From DATCLS01 sp035265325 (lineage in GTDB: Bacteria; Actinomycetota; Acidimicrobiia; Acidimicrobiales; VFJN01): a stretch of DNA of 18,298 bases. Numbering within the stretch: position 1 is the first letter of the stretch; each line of letters starts with the position of its first letter. Shown here piece after piece: positions 1 through 9,515 of this stretch. Made by a program: the position numbers and the translations under genes. The stretch lies in contig DATFOS010000193.1 in the NCBI GenBank assembly GCA_035265325.1, forward strand, positions 1 to 18,298, in the 5' to 3' direction. Under the pieces are notes generated by a model that was not told the DNA's origin, searched no databases, and worked only from the letters and a program-made list of their open reading frames with translations.

Positions 1-3000
1 GCCGGCCCGGAGCATGCGAGCGCGGTCGGTACCGGCGTCGACGGAGTTGGGACAGCGGTGGCCGCTCGCGGCACCGGTGAGTCTCCGACCACAGTCGCGA
101 GCCCCGGGACAGCCGAGACGGCGCCCACAGTCGCGAGCCCGGGGACGGCCGAGACGTCCGCCCCGTCCATGGGCACCGACCCGACAGACCACGTGCGGAC
201 GGCCGCGCCCGCAGCGCGCGGCCCCATGCCGGCGGGCGACGACCGGTCCGCCGCCGATGCCGTCACGGGCCGAGCGCCTCGTGTGCCGGCGGGCGGTGGC
301 GCGAACGACTCGTCCGGCGTCGCCGATGGCACTGCCACCGGCGCCCGAAACGCCGCCGTGCCCGGGGCGGGGTTCCGGCCGGCCGTCGACGGGCGTTTCA
401 CCCGGGCGCACCTGACGGTGTCGGCTGGGGCGGACCTGGGGGAGTCGACGTTCGTCGGCCGGGACGGCGAGCTGGGCGTGCTGCTCGCCTTGGCCGGCGG
501 TGCCCGGACGGCGGGACGGCCCGTCGTCATCAGCGGCGAGCCCGGGATCGGCAAGACCCGCCTGGTCGAGGAGCTGCTGGCCCGGCTCCCGGCGGATACC
601 ACCGTCGCCTGGGGCCGCTGCCCCGAGAGCGCAGCGTCGGCGGCGTACTGGCCGTGCATCCAGATCGGTCGCCAGCTGGAGGGCGCCGACGCCCTCGACG
701 CCGATCTCGTGGGGGCCCTCCTGCCGAGCGACGACACGCCCCGGACCGACGACGCCAGCGCCGACCGCCTCGCCCTTCACGTGTCGGTGGCGCAGGCGCT
801 GGCGAGCGCCACACGCCCGCTCGTCCTCGTCATCGACGACCTGCAGTGGGCGGACCCGGCCAGCCTGCGGACCATCGAGTTCGTGGCCGGGGCGCTGCGG
901 GAGCTGCCCGTCCTGCTCGTCGTGACGGTCCGTCCCGTGACGCCGGACGCCCCGGCGGCCCTGGTCGAGAGCCTGGGCGAACTGGCGCGGCAGCCGGGAG
1001 CGGTCCGTATCGACCTCACCGGCCTGGGGCACGACGACGTCCACCGCTGGCTGGTCGCCCGCGGCGAGGGGCGGGTCGACCCCGAGGTGACGACGCTCGT
1101 CCACGGGCGGACGGCCGGCAACCCGTTCTTCGTCGGCGAGCTGGTCGAGTTGCTGGCGAGCGACGGGCGTCTGGCCGACGTGGACGCCGCCCGGCGGGGG
1201 CCGGCGGTGCCGGCGGCCGTGCAGGACGTTGTCCGACGGCGGGTCAGCCGCCTGCCCGTTTCGACCCAGCAGTTGCTGGCCACGGCCAGCGTGGTCGGGC
1301 GGGCGTTCGACGTGGACGTCCTCGGCGCCGTGGCGGGGGCGCCGCCGCTCGACGTCCTCGACCGGCTCGACCCGGCGCTGGTCGCCGAGTTGGTGGTGGA
1401 GGCGGACGTCCCGGGGCGCTTCCAGTTCTCGCACGCCCTCGTGGCGGAGACGCTGGTGGCGGAGCTGAGCCCGGCGCGCCGGGCCAGGGCCCACGCCGCC
1501 ACGGCCTCCGCCCTCGCCGACCTGCGGGCTGCCGCCGTGGACGCCCACCTGGCCGAGCTCGCCCATCACGCCCTGGCCGGCGCCGCCGCCGGTACGGCGG
1601 AGGCGGCGTACGAGTGGTCGGTCCGGGCGGCGCAGCAGGCGGCCGAGCACCTCGCCCACGAGGACGCCGCCGAGCACTGGGGGCGAGCGGTCCGGGCACT
1701 GGAGCTGGCCCGTCGCGGCCAGAGCCGGCCTGCCGACAGCCGGGCCCGGTACGAGGCGTTGCTGGAGCAGGCCCGCGCCTGGATCCGGGTGGACGACATC
1801 GCCGCCGGCTACCGGACGCTCATGGCGGCGCTCGACCTGGCCCTGAGCCTCGGAGACCCGCAGCTCGTGGCCCAGGCGGCGGCGACGGCCAACGTCGAAG
1901 GCCTGTGGCAGTCGGGCGAGGTCACGCACACGTCGGTCGAGATGGTGGGGGTGCTCGAACGGGCGCTCGCCGCCCTCCCCGACGCCCCGACGGCCGAGCG
2001 GGCGTTGGCCCTCGGGGCGCTGAGCGACAACGCCTACTGGCTGTACTCGCCGGACCGCCTCGACGCCGTCACCGCCGAGGCGGTGGCCATCGCCCGCCGG
2101 GTAGGCAACCCCGTCGTGTTGGGCCGGGCGCTCCAGAAGCGGGCCCAGGCCCTCTGGCGAGCGGCCACCCTCGACGCCCGGCGGGAGGCCGTCGTCGAGC
2201 TGGCCGCGCTGGCCGAGGAGCACGAGGTGCCGCCGGCACTGGAGGCCGTGGCTCGCTTCGGCACCGCCAGCGTCGACTGGGAGGTCGGCGAGGTCGCGCG
2301 CGCCGAGGGCGAGGTCGACCGCGCCCGGGCGATCGCGGGCGAGATCGGCTCGCCGGCCCTCATGACGCAGCTCGACTACTTCCGCAGCTCGATCGCCGCC
2401 TTCACCGGGCGCCTGGCCGAGGCCGAGGCGCTCGCCGATCGGGCCTACGAGCTGTACCGGCGGACCCGACGGTGGGAGGCCGACGCCCTCCACGCCGCGC
2501 TGCTGCTGCCCGTCTACCTCGAGCAGGGGCGCATGGCCGACATCGACCGGATGGCCCCGGCGATGCTGGACAGCGACTACAGCCCCTGGCTTCGCGAGGC
2601 CTACGCCCTCGCCCTGGTGGAGAACGCCCGGTTCGACGACGCCGCCGACCTCGTCGGCGACGTCCTCCCGCCGCTCGTCGACTGCTGGCTCTACCTCGGC
2701 GTCGTGGGCGCTGCGCTGCGGGTGCGGGCCGCCCTCGGCGACCAGGCGGCGACCGCCCGGCTGGCCGACGAGCTGCGGCCCTACCGGGGGCGCATGTGCG
2801 CGGCCGGGACGGGCGACATCTTCGGCGACATCGACCTGGGACTCGCCATGGCGGCCCGGCTGGTCGGGGACGAGGACGCCGTACGCGACCACGTCGACGC
2901 CTCGGTGGCGACGCTGACCGGGGCGGGCAGTGGGCCGGATCTGGTCCGGGCACTGCTGCTGCGAGCCGAGGTGTCGGCCCCGGAGCAGGCGGCCGCCGAC

Positions 3001-3066
3001 CGTGAGCGGGCCGCGGCCCTGGTCGACCGCCTCGGCCTCGTCTTGCTGGCCGGCCGCCTGCCTTGA
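1..3066 (+). CDS. AAA/NACHT-type ATPase with helical (TPR-like) repeats, signal-transduction regulator, 5'-partial
   Basis: The frame is open to the left edge (1021 residues visible), so the true start may lie outside the window; a GTG at 58 is the first start codon inside it. The first ~115 residues are a low-complexity Ala/Gly/Pro/Thr linker containing a duplicated decapeptide. Counting from 58, the ATPase begins near residue 130 with FVGRDGEL, has a Walker A GEPGIGKT (about 160-167) and a Walker B LVLVIDDLQWAD (about 254-265). The rest is Ala-rich helical sequence resembling TPR arrays. The segment after Walker A (GRCPESAASAAYWPC) resembles the matching region of actinobacterial SARP/LuxR-type ATPases. 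No LuxR helix-turn-helix follows at the C-terminus. A DNA-binding, BTAD or cyclase domain could therefore sit upstream of the linker, but that is inference. The ATPase assignment is secure; the biological target is unknown. Confidence 0.85.
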   Translation, partial: AGPEHASAVGTGVDGVGTAVAARGTGESPTTVASPGTAETAPTVASPGTAETSAPSMGTDPTDHVRTAAPAARGPMPAGDDRSAADAVTGRAPRVPAGGGANDSSGVADGTATGARNAAVPGAGFRPAVDGRFTRAHLTVSAGADLGESTFVGRDGELGVLLALAGGARTAGRPVVISGEPGIGKTRLVEELLARLPADTTVAWGRCPESAASAAYWPCIQIGRQLEGADALDADLVGALLPSDDTPRTDDASADRLALHVSVAQALASATRPLVLVIDDLQWADPASLRTIEFVAGALRELPVLLVVTVRPVTPDAPAALVESLGELARQPGAVRIDLTGLGHDDVHRWLVARGEGRVDPEVTTLVHGRTAGNPFFVGELVELLASDGRLADVDAARRGPAVPAAVQDVVRRRVSRLPVSTQQLLATASVVGRAFDVDVLGAVAGAPPLDVLDRLDPALVAELVVEADVPGRFQFSHALVAETLVAELSPARRARAHAATASALADLRAAAVDAHLAELAHHALAGAAAGTAEAAYEWSVRAAQQAAEHLAHEDAAEHWGRAVRALELARRGQSRPADSRARYEALLEQARAWIRVDDIAAGYRTLMAALDLALSLGDPQLVAQAAATANVEGLWQSGEVTHTSVEMVGVLERALAALPDAPTAERALALGALSDNAYWLYSPDRLDAVTAEAVAIARRVGNPVVLGRALQKRAQALWRAATLDARREAVVELAALAEEHEVPPALEAVARFGTASVDWEVGEVARAEGEVDRARAIAGEIGSPALMTQLDYFRSSIAAFTGRLAEAEALADRAYELYRRTRRWEADALHAALLLPVYLEQGRMADIDRMAPAMLDSDYSPWLREAYALALVENARFDDAADLVGDVLPPLVDCWLYLGVVGAALRVRAALGDQAATARLADELRPYRGRMCAAGTGDIFGDIDLGLAMAARLVGDEDAVRDHVDASVATLTGAGSGPDLVRALLLRAEVSAPEQAAADRERAAALVDRLGLVLLAGRLP
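91..156 (+). repeat. 30-bp in-frame direct repeat in the linker of the ATPase gene
   Basis: Two near-identical 30-nt units lie at 91-120 and 127-156, differing at two positions, with 6 nt between them. Each encodes TVASPGTAET. They lie in a flexible linker, as expected of slippage-generated low-complexity sequence. Confidence 0.85.
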
Positions 3067-3078
3067 GCTTGGCGGCCG
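3051..3078 (+). terminator. Candidate hairpin terminator spanning the ATPase gene stop
   Basis: CGGCCGCC (3051-3058) pairs perfectly with GGCGGCCG (3071-3078) around a 12-nt loop that contains the TGA stop. There is no T-tract. At this GC content an 8-bp GC stem can occur by chance. Confidence 0.35.
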
Positions 3079-3232
3079 CCCGCCCGCCGGGCCGGCGACG
3101 AGCCCGCCGCTCGATCGGGGAGAGCGGGCCGAGGCGAGCATGAGCAGGCAGTGAGGCGCGAGAAGATGGCGTCCAAGCCCGATCCAAGCCGCCAGCGGGT
3201 GGGGTGCAACCGGGCGGTGCCACGGTCCTCGC

Positions 3233-3907
3233 ATGACGACGACGAACGACGCCCGCACGCCCGACCTGACCTCCTTCCGCACGATCCACCACTGCCTGCG
3301 GATCGCGGCCCACCGCATGGCCGGCGCCGCTGCCTCGGCCGGCCCGGGGGACCTGCGCCGGGCCGAGGCCCTCTCCCGCTACTGGAAGGGCTACGCCGGC
3401 GAGGTACTGGCCCACCACACGATCGAGGACGCGAGCTTCTTCCCGGCGCTGGTGGAGCGGGTGCCGGTGGCCGCCGAACTCATCGGCCGGGCCGACAAGG
3501 ACCACGACCACCTCGACCACCTCATGGAGGAGATCGACGCCGCCCTGGCGGACTGGGCCGCCGGGGGCGACAAGGCGCCGGTCGCGCCTCTGCTCGCCGA
3601 CCTGGCCGAGCACATGGAAGCCCATCTCGACTTCGAGGACGAGGACATCCTCCCCCTGTTCGAGCGGCACTTCACGGCCGCCGAGTACAAGGCGCTCGAC
3701 GAGGCCGCGGTCAAGGACCTCGGCGTCGGCAAGCAGGCCGCCTTCACCGTCCCGTTCGTCATGCACTGGGTCGACGACGAGCGCCGGGCCGAGATGCTGG
3801 CCGGCGCCCCGCTGCCCCTGAAGGTGCTGTGGCGGCTGACCCGCCGCGGCCACGCCCGCCTGACCGACGCCGCCCTCGCCGAGCTGGCCCGGCCGGAGGC
3901 GGCGTGA
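3233..3907 (+). CDS. Hemerythrin-like (HHE) cation-binding domain protein
   Basis: This is a 224-residue soluble protein with a hemerythrin-like four-helix layout. Candidate ligands are H19/H20, H61/H62 with E65 (HHTIEDASF), H91/H93/H96 (DHDHLDH), and H127, H131 and E135 (EHMEAHLDFEDED). Such proteins usually hold a di-iron centre used in oxygen, nitric oxide or iron sensing or in oxidative-stress defence; which applies here cannot be read from sequence. A C-terminal segment of about 75 residues after the domain (including FVMHWVDDERRAEML) resembles the tail of other actinobacterial HHE proteins and has no separate assignment. ATG 3233 is chosen because the domain begins soon after it and upstream sequence lacks coding character. 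No clear Shine-Dalgarno or TANNNT box precedes it. The gene appears monocistronic. Confidence 0.88.
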   Translation: MTTTNDARTPDLTSFRTIHHCLRIAAHRMAGAAASAGPGDLRRAEALSRYWKGYAGEVLAHHTIEDASFFPALVERVPVAAELIGRADKDHDHLDHLMEEIDAALADWAAGGDKAPVAPLLADLAEHMEAHLDFEDEDILPLFERHFTAAEYKALDEAAVKDLGVGKQAAFTVPFVMHWVDDERRAEMLAGAPLPLKVLWRLTRRGHARLTDAALAELARPEAA

Positions 3908-3926
3908 TGCTCGCCCGCTTCGCCTG

Positions 3927-4205
3927 ATGGTCCCCCGCCGGCGCCTCGTCGTCGCGACATGGGGCGTAGCCCTCGTCGCCGTGACCCTCGCCTCGATGGC
4001 GTGGGCCCGCGACCCCGACGAGGTGCGGGTGCCGCGCCGCCCGCCCGGGCGACCGCCCCGGGGCAGCCGGCCTGCGGCGACGCGACGAGCGACTAGCTGC
4101 GCACCTGGCCCAGCAGGCGCAGGACGTACCAGAACAGCAACATCACCGAGGCGAAGAGCTGCACCGAGGCGCCCACGTAGGCCTCGGACGGGTACCGCCG
4201 GATGA
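3927..4205 (+). CDS. Small putative membrane-anchored or secreted peptide, possibly frameshifted
   Basis: The frame opens with basic residues, then a hydrophobic stretch (LVVATWGVALVAVTLASMA), like a signal peptide or N-terminal anchor. About 94% of the first 48 codons end in G or C, and second positions are T-rich in the hydrophobic part, which is a coding signature. After about 4040 the frame becomes Arg/Pro-rich and runs 113 nt antisense into the Bax inhibitor gene, which looks unnatural. In another frame the sequence reads ATAPGQPACGDATSD and stops at TAG 4094-4096, inside a CTAG that also contains the stop of the opposing gene. A one-base frame disruption near 4030-4045 would turn this into a tidy peptide of about 55 residues. 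It starts 20 nt after the hemerythrin stop. No family is recognised. Confidence 0.35.
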   Translation: MVPRRRLVVATWGVALVAVTLASMAWARDPDEVRVPRRPPGRPPRGSRPAATRRATSCAPGPAGAGRTRTATSPRRRAAPRRPRRPRTGTAG

Positions 4206-4800
4206 TCGTCTGCGTCTGGTAGAGGATCGAGGCACCGGCCAGGCCGATCATCGCCACCGAGAACCAGATGCCGAGCTCGAAGCCGAAGAGCAGCGCGGCG
4301 GCGATCAGGACCAGGGCGCACACGCCGCCCCAGATCATCAGCGGCCGGATGAAGCTGAGGTCGCGCCGGGTCGTGAAGGCGACGGCCGTCAGTCCGGCGA
4401 AGCCGAAACCGGTGATCACGGCCGCGGCCCACACGTCGGCGTCGCCACTGGGCCGCACGTTGAAGAAGTAGTACAGGAACGGGGCGAAGATCAGCGCCTC
4501 GGCCGCCGCCAGGCCGAACAGGCCCAGGTATTGCCGGGACGGGTTGAGGATGTCGTTGGCGGCGCTCGTGGCCAGCCAGCTGACGACCATGAAGCCGCCG
4601 AGGACCAGCAGCCAGGCGCCGCTGCTGCCGCTCACGAGGTCCCAGATGGCCTCGGCGATGCCGAGGTTGAAGAGGAGCACCTCGAACGCCACGAAGGCGA
4701 CGATGGCGGCGAACAGGTGCTGGTACACACGGATGATGAACGTCGAGCGCGTCGACTCGTCGAGCGATGCGACGGGGCGAGCGCCCAGGGGTGCGACCAT
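4093..4800 (-). CDS. Bax inhibitor-1 / YccA (TMBIM) family integral membrane protein
   Basis: This is a 235-residue polytopic protein with about seven hydrophobic helices and a short hydrophilic N-terminus, the normal size for bacterial BI-1/YccA/YetJ proteins. The C-terminal signature is recognisable: ILYQTQTIIRR, then AYVGASVQLFASVMLLFWYVLRLL-like spacing at residues 207-230. Family members are pH-sensitive calcium-leak channels or stress-modulating membrane proteins. In the usual bacterial motif ILYDTQ...LYLD two aspartates form the pH-sensing pair; here the aligned positions are Q195 and S218. ATG 4800 is preceded by a good Shine-Dalgarno (GGGAGGT, four bases before the start). The gene is divergent from padR, which may regulate it (inference). 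Its stop shares a CTAG with the putative small gene on the other strand. Confidence 0.9.
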   Translation of the reverse strand: MVAPLGARPVASLDESTRSTFIIRVYQHLFAAIVAFVAFEVLLFNLGIAEAIWDLVSGSSGAWLLVLGGFMVVSWLATSAANDILNPSRQYLGLFGLAAAEALIFAPFLYYFFNVRPSGDADVWAAAVITGFGFAGLTAVAFTTRRDLSFIRPLMIWGGVCALVLIAAALLFGFELGIWFSVAMIGLAGASILYQTQTIIRRYPSEAYVGASVQLFASVMLLFWYVLRLLGQVRS

Positions 4801-4804
4801 CGTG

Positions 4805-4811
4805 ACCTCCC
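4805..4811 (-). promoter_or_regulatory. Shine-Dalgarno of the Bax inhibitor-1 family gene
   Basis: GGGAGGT on the minus strand ends four bases before the ATG at 4800. It supports this start and contrasts with the leaderless arrangement of the divergent padR gene. Confidence 0.7.
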
Positions 4812-4818
4812 ACGGAAA

Positions 4819-4830
4819 GGGTCAGGGTCA
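4819..4830 (+). repeat. Tandem hexamer GGGTCA x2 in the divergent promoter region
   Basis: GGGTCAGGGTCA is followed directly by GG and overlaps the downstream edge of the minus-strand -10 box (4830-4835). It lies where the Bax inhibitor transcript should begin, so it could be an operator half-site array. It is not the ATGT-N8-ACAT-like palindrome described for many PadR proteins. Confidence 0.4.
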
Positions 4831-4835
4831 GGCTA
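4830..4835 (-). promoter_or_regulatory. Candidate -10 box (TAGCCT) for the Bax inhibitor-1 family gene
   Basis: TAGCCT on the minus strand fits TANNNT and would start a transcript near 4823, giving a leader of about 23 nt that contains the Shine-Dalgarno. The same hexamer serves as the proposed -10 of the minus-strand gene at 5530-5805. Confidence 0.5.
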
Positions 4836-4851
4836 GCGACCAGCGGGATCG

Positions 4852-4857
4852 TAGGGT
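4852..4857 (+). promoter_or_regulatory. -10 box (TAGGGT) of a leaderless padR promoter
   Basis: TAGGGT is followed by exactly 7 nt and then ATG 4865, so transcription should begin at or next to the A of the start codon. No Shine-Dalgarno is present. The geometry matches the dnaE2 promoter. Confidence 0.6.
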
Positions 4858-4864
4858 TGCGGCC

Positions 4865-5497
4865 ATGGCGGGCCCGCCCACGCCGCCGATCGTGCCGACC
4901 CCGACGGGTTACACCCTGTTGGGGCTGCTGTCGTTCGGCCGCGAGCTGTCGGGCTACGAGCTCAAGCAGTGGAGCGAGAACCTGCGCTTCTTCTGGGCGG
5001 CCCCGGCGATGAGCCAGGTGTACCGGGAGGTGCAGCGGCTCGCCGTCGCCGGCTTCGTCGCCCAGCGCCCGGTCGTGCGCGACGGCACCCGGGAGACCAC
5101 GGTGTACTCGCTCACCGCGCGGGGCGAGGCGGCCGTGCGTGCCTGGTTGGCCGAGTTGCCCGAGCCGCCCGTGCTCAAGCACCCGGTGGCGCTGCGCGTC
5201 TTCTTCGGCCACCTGCTGGCCCCCGCCGACCTGCGTCGGGCCATCGAGGCCCACCGGGCCTGGTGCGACCGGGTGCTGGCCGAGCTGGAGGAGGTGCGCG
5301 CCGGCTTGGAGGCCGACCGCGACTTCCACAACGCCGCCCTGGTGGCGGACTGGGGGATGACCTACCTGAAGGGCGAGCGCGCCGCCGTGGACGGGCTCGA
5401 GGACGCCGTCACCACGGCCCGGACGACGGACGGGCCGGCCGCGGCGCCGGCCGCGCCCCCGGGGGCGACGGCCGGCACCGACGAGCGGGTCGGCTGA
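4865..5497 (+). CDS. PadR family transcriptional regulator
   Basis: This is a 210-residue protein. Residues about 15-90 form a PadR winged helix: GYTLLGLLSFGRELSGYELK, then MSQVYREVQRLAVAGFV with the usual YREVxRL recognition helix, and a wing ending in YSLTARGEAAVRAWL. The C-terminal half (about residues 100-185) is the helical PadR C-terminal dimerisation domain, with HPVALRVFFGHLL and HRAWCDRVLAELEEV. An Ala/Pro/Gly-rich tail of about 25 residues follows. PadR proteins are usually ligand-responsive repressors of nearby genes, often membrane or efflux functions, so the divergent Bax inhibitor gene and padR itself are natural targets (inference). ATG 4865 is chosen because the leaderless -10 sits 7 nt upstream and the domain begins just after it. 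Upstream in-frame starts would read back through the promoter and into the opposing gene. Confidence 0.9.
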   Translation: MAGPPTPPIVPTPTGYTLLGLLSFGRELSGYELKQWSENLRFFWAAPAMSQVYREVQRLAVAGFVAQRPVVRDGTRETTVYSLTARGEAAVRAWLAELPEPPVLKHPVALRVFFGHLLAPADLRRAIEAHRAWCDRVLAELEEVRAGLEADRDFHNAALVADWGMTYLKGERAAVDGLEDAVTTARTTDGPAAAPAAPPGATAGTDERVG

Positions 5498-5501
5498 CCG
5501 C

Positions 5502-5529
5502 CCGGCGCGCCCCGGAGCGGGGCCGCCGG
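5502..5529. terminator. Bidirectional hairpin terminator between padR and the small membrane gene
   Basis: CCGGCG (5502-5507), a bulged C, then GCCCC (5509-5513) pair with GGGGC (5519-5523) and CGCCGG (5524-5529) around the loop GGAGC. This is 11 bp of pure GC stem filling the 32-nt gap between two convergent stops. There is no T-tract, as is common at this GC content. Confidence 0.6.
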
Positions 5530-5805
5530 TCATGGCCACAGGTGGGAGACGGCCACGAGGGCCGCCACAAGGGCGAACTGACCGAGCTGGGCACACACGA
5601 GCGCGGTCACGTGGTGACGCGTGGCCCGGGCGAGGGCGGTGTCGACCTGGGCGCCCACGTCGTCGACCGCCGTGACGAGGGAGCGCTCGGCCCGCGTGAG
5701 CCGATGGTTGGTGTCGTCGAAACGACGGTCGAGGTAGGCGAGGTAGCGGGCGACGGCGTCGAAGCGGGCGAGGGTCTCGGTGTGGGAGGAGGGATCAGGG
5801 GCCAC
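5530..5805 (-). CDS. Small coiled-coil protein with a C-terminal transmembrane helix, putatively SOS-controlled
   Basis: This is a 91-residue protein read from GTG 5805. Residues about 10-60 are charged and amphipathic (including LAYLDRRFDDTNHRL), suitable for a coiled coil. Residues about 66-86 (VTALVCAQLGQFALVAALVAV) form one membrane helix, followed by a five-residue end. Almost every codon ends in G or C, so it is convincingly coding. GTG 5805 is preferred because GGAG lies 8 nt upstream. The longer alternative from ATG 5904 would place the LexA-like site and the -10 box inside the coding sequence. It is divergent from dnaE2, with a LexA-like site at the -35 side of its likely promoter. 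I recognise no family. The architecture recalls XhlA-type holin-associated or DUF1640-like proteins and the small membrane division inhibitors induced by SOS in other bacteria, but this is analogy, not homology. Confidence 0.72.
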   Translation of the reverse strand: MAPDPSSHTETLARFDAVARYLAYLDRRFDDTNHRLTRAERSLVTAVDDVGAQVDTALARATRHHVTALVCAQLGQFALVAALVAVSHLWP

Positions 5806-5858
5806 GGGCGCATCTCCGTCGGTCGGAGGACACGGGGGACGTGGGGGTGCGAGGCCCC

Positions 5859-5864
5859 AGGCTA
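5859..5864 (-). promoter_or_regulatory. Candidate -10 box (TAGCCT) for the small coiled-coil membrane gene
   Basis: TAGCCT on the minus strand would start a transcript near 5852, giving a leader of about 47 nt that includes the GGAG site. The expected -35 position (about 5882-5888) abuts the LexA-like box at 5886-5899. Confidence 0.45.
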
Positions 5865-5885
5865 TGCCACCCCGACCCCGCGAGG

Positions 5886-5899
5886 CGAACATGTGTACG
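5886..5899. promoter_or_regulatory. Second LexA-like (SOS) box, one mismatch
   Basis: CGAACATGTGTACG is identical to the dnaE2 box over 13 of 14 bases; only one base of the right half-site differs (GTACG instead of GTTCG). It lies 56 bp before the perfect box and at the -35 side of the divergent promoter for the small membrane gene, so LexA bound here would be expected to repress that gene. Confidence 0.55.
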
Positions 5900-5940
5900 T
5901 GCAAATCCCACGCGTGTGATTCCCGCCCAGGTCACGACGT

Positions 5941-5956
5941 ACGAACATGTGTTCGT
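5941..5956. promoter_or_regulatory. LexA (SOS) box of dnaE2
   Basis: ACGAAC-ATGT-GTTCGT has perfect inverted half-sites and matches the Gram-positive/actinobacterial SOS consensus CGAAC-N4-GTTCG. It ends immediately before the -10 box of dnaE2, so bound LexA would block RNA polymerase. dnaE2 is a known SOS-regulon member in actinobacteria, so site and gene corroborate each other. Confidence 0.9.
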
Positions 5957-5962
5957 TACACT
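5957..5962 (+). promoter_or_regulatory. -10 box (TACACT) of a leaderless dnaE2 promoter
   Basis: TACACT is followed by exactly 7 nt and then the GTG at 5970, which fixes the start codon at or next to +1. It adjoins the LexA box. No Shine-Dalgarno is present. Confidence 0.7.
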
Positions 5963-5969
5963 GGCCGCG

Positions 5970-9416
<3,447 letters not shown>

Positions 9417-9501
9417 TTTCTACGCCCCTCCCCACCCAGCTCAGGGTGCAGCTTCCCGGCCGAGCGCTACGCGTTGCCCCTCCGATGTCACACCCCGTGC
9501 C

Positions 9502-9507
9502 TACGCT
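9502..9507 (+). promoter_or_regulatory. Candidate leaderless -10 box (TACGCT) for recQ
   Basis: TACGCT lies 8 nt before ATG 9516, close to the spacing seen for padR and dnaE2. No LexA-type palindrome occurs in the 99-nt gap after dnaE2. Confidence 0.45.
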
Positions 9508-9515
9508 CGGCGCCC

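Noticed and set aside
654..3005. Long Arg/Gly/Pro-rich reading frames overlapping the ATPase, dnaE2, recQ and other genes
   Set aside because: These are GC-driven shadow frames without domain motifs or proper third-position bias.
4544..4864. Upstream extension of padR in the same frame
   Set aside because: It lies antisense to the Bax inhibitor gene and contains both promoters; the PadR domain begins only after ATG 4865.
2402..5596. A very long minus-strand open frame across the ATPase end, hemerythrin, Bax inhibitor and padR genes
   Set aside because: It shadows four well-supported genes, is Arg/Gly/Pro-rich and has no recognisable motif; such frames arise because stop codons are rare at this GC content.
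5530..5904. Longer version of the small membrane protein starting at ATG 5904
   Set aside because: The added 33 residues are Gly/Pro/Arg-rich and would cover the LexA-like box, -10 box and GGAG site; GTG 5805 explains the region better.
9417..9515. Possible SOS control of recQ, given that dnaE2 lies just upstream
   Set aside because: No CGAAC-N4-GTTCG-like palindrome is present in the gap, and recQ has its own TACGCT box. Read-through from dnaE2 remains possible.
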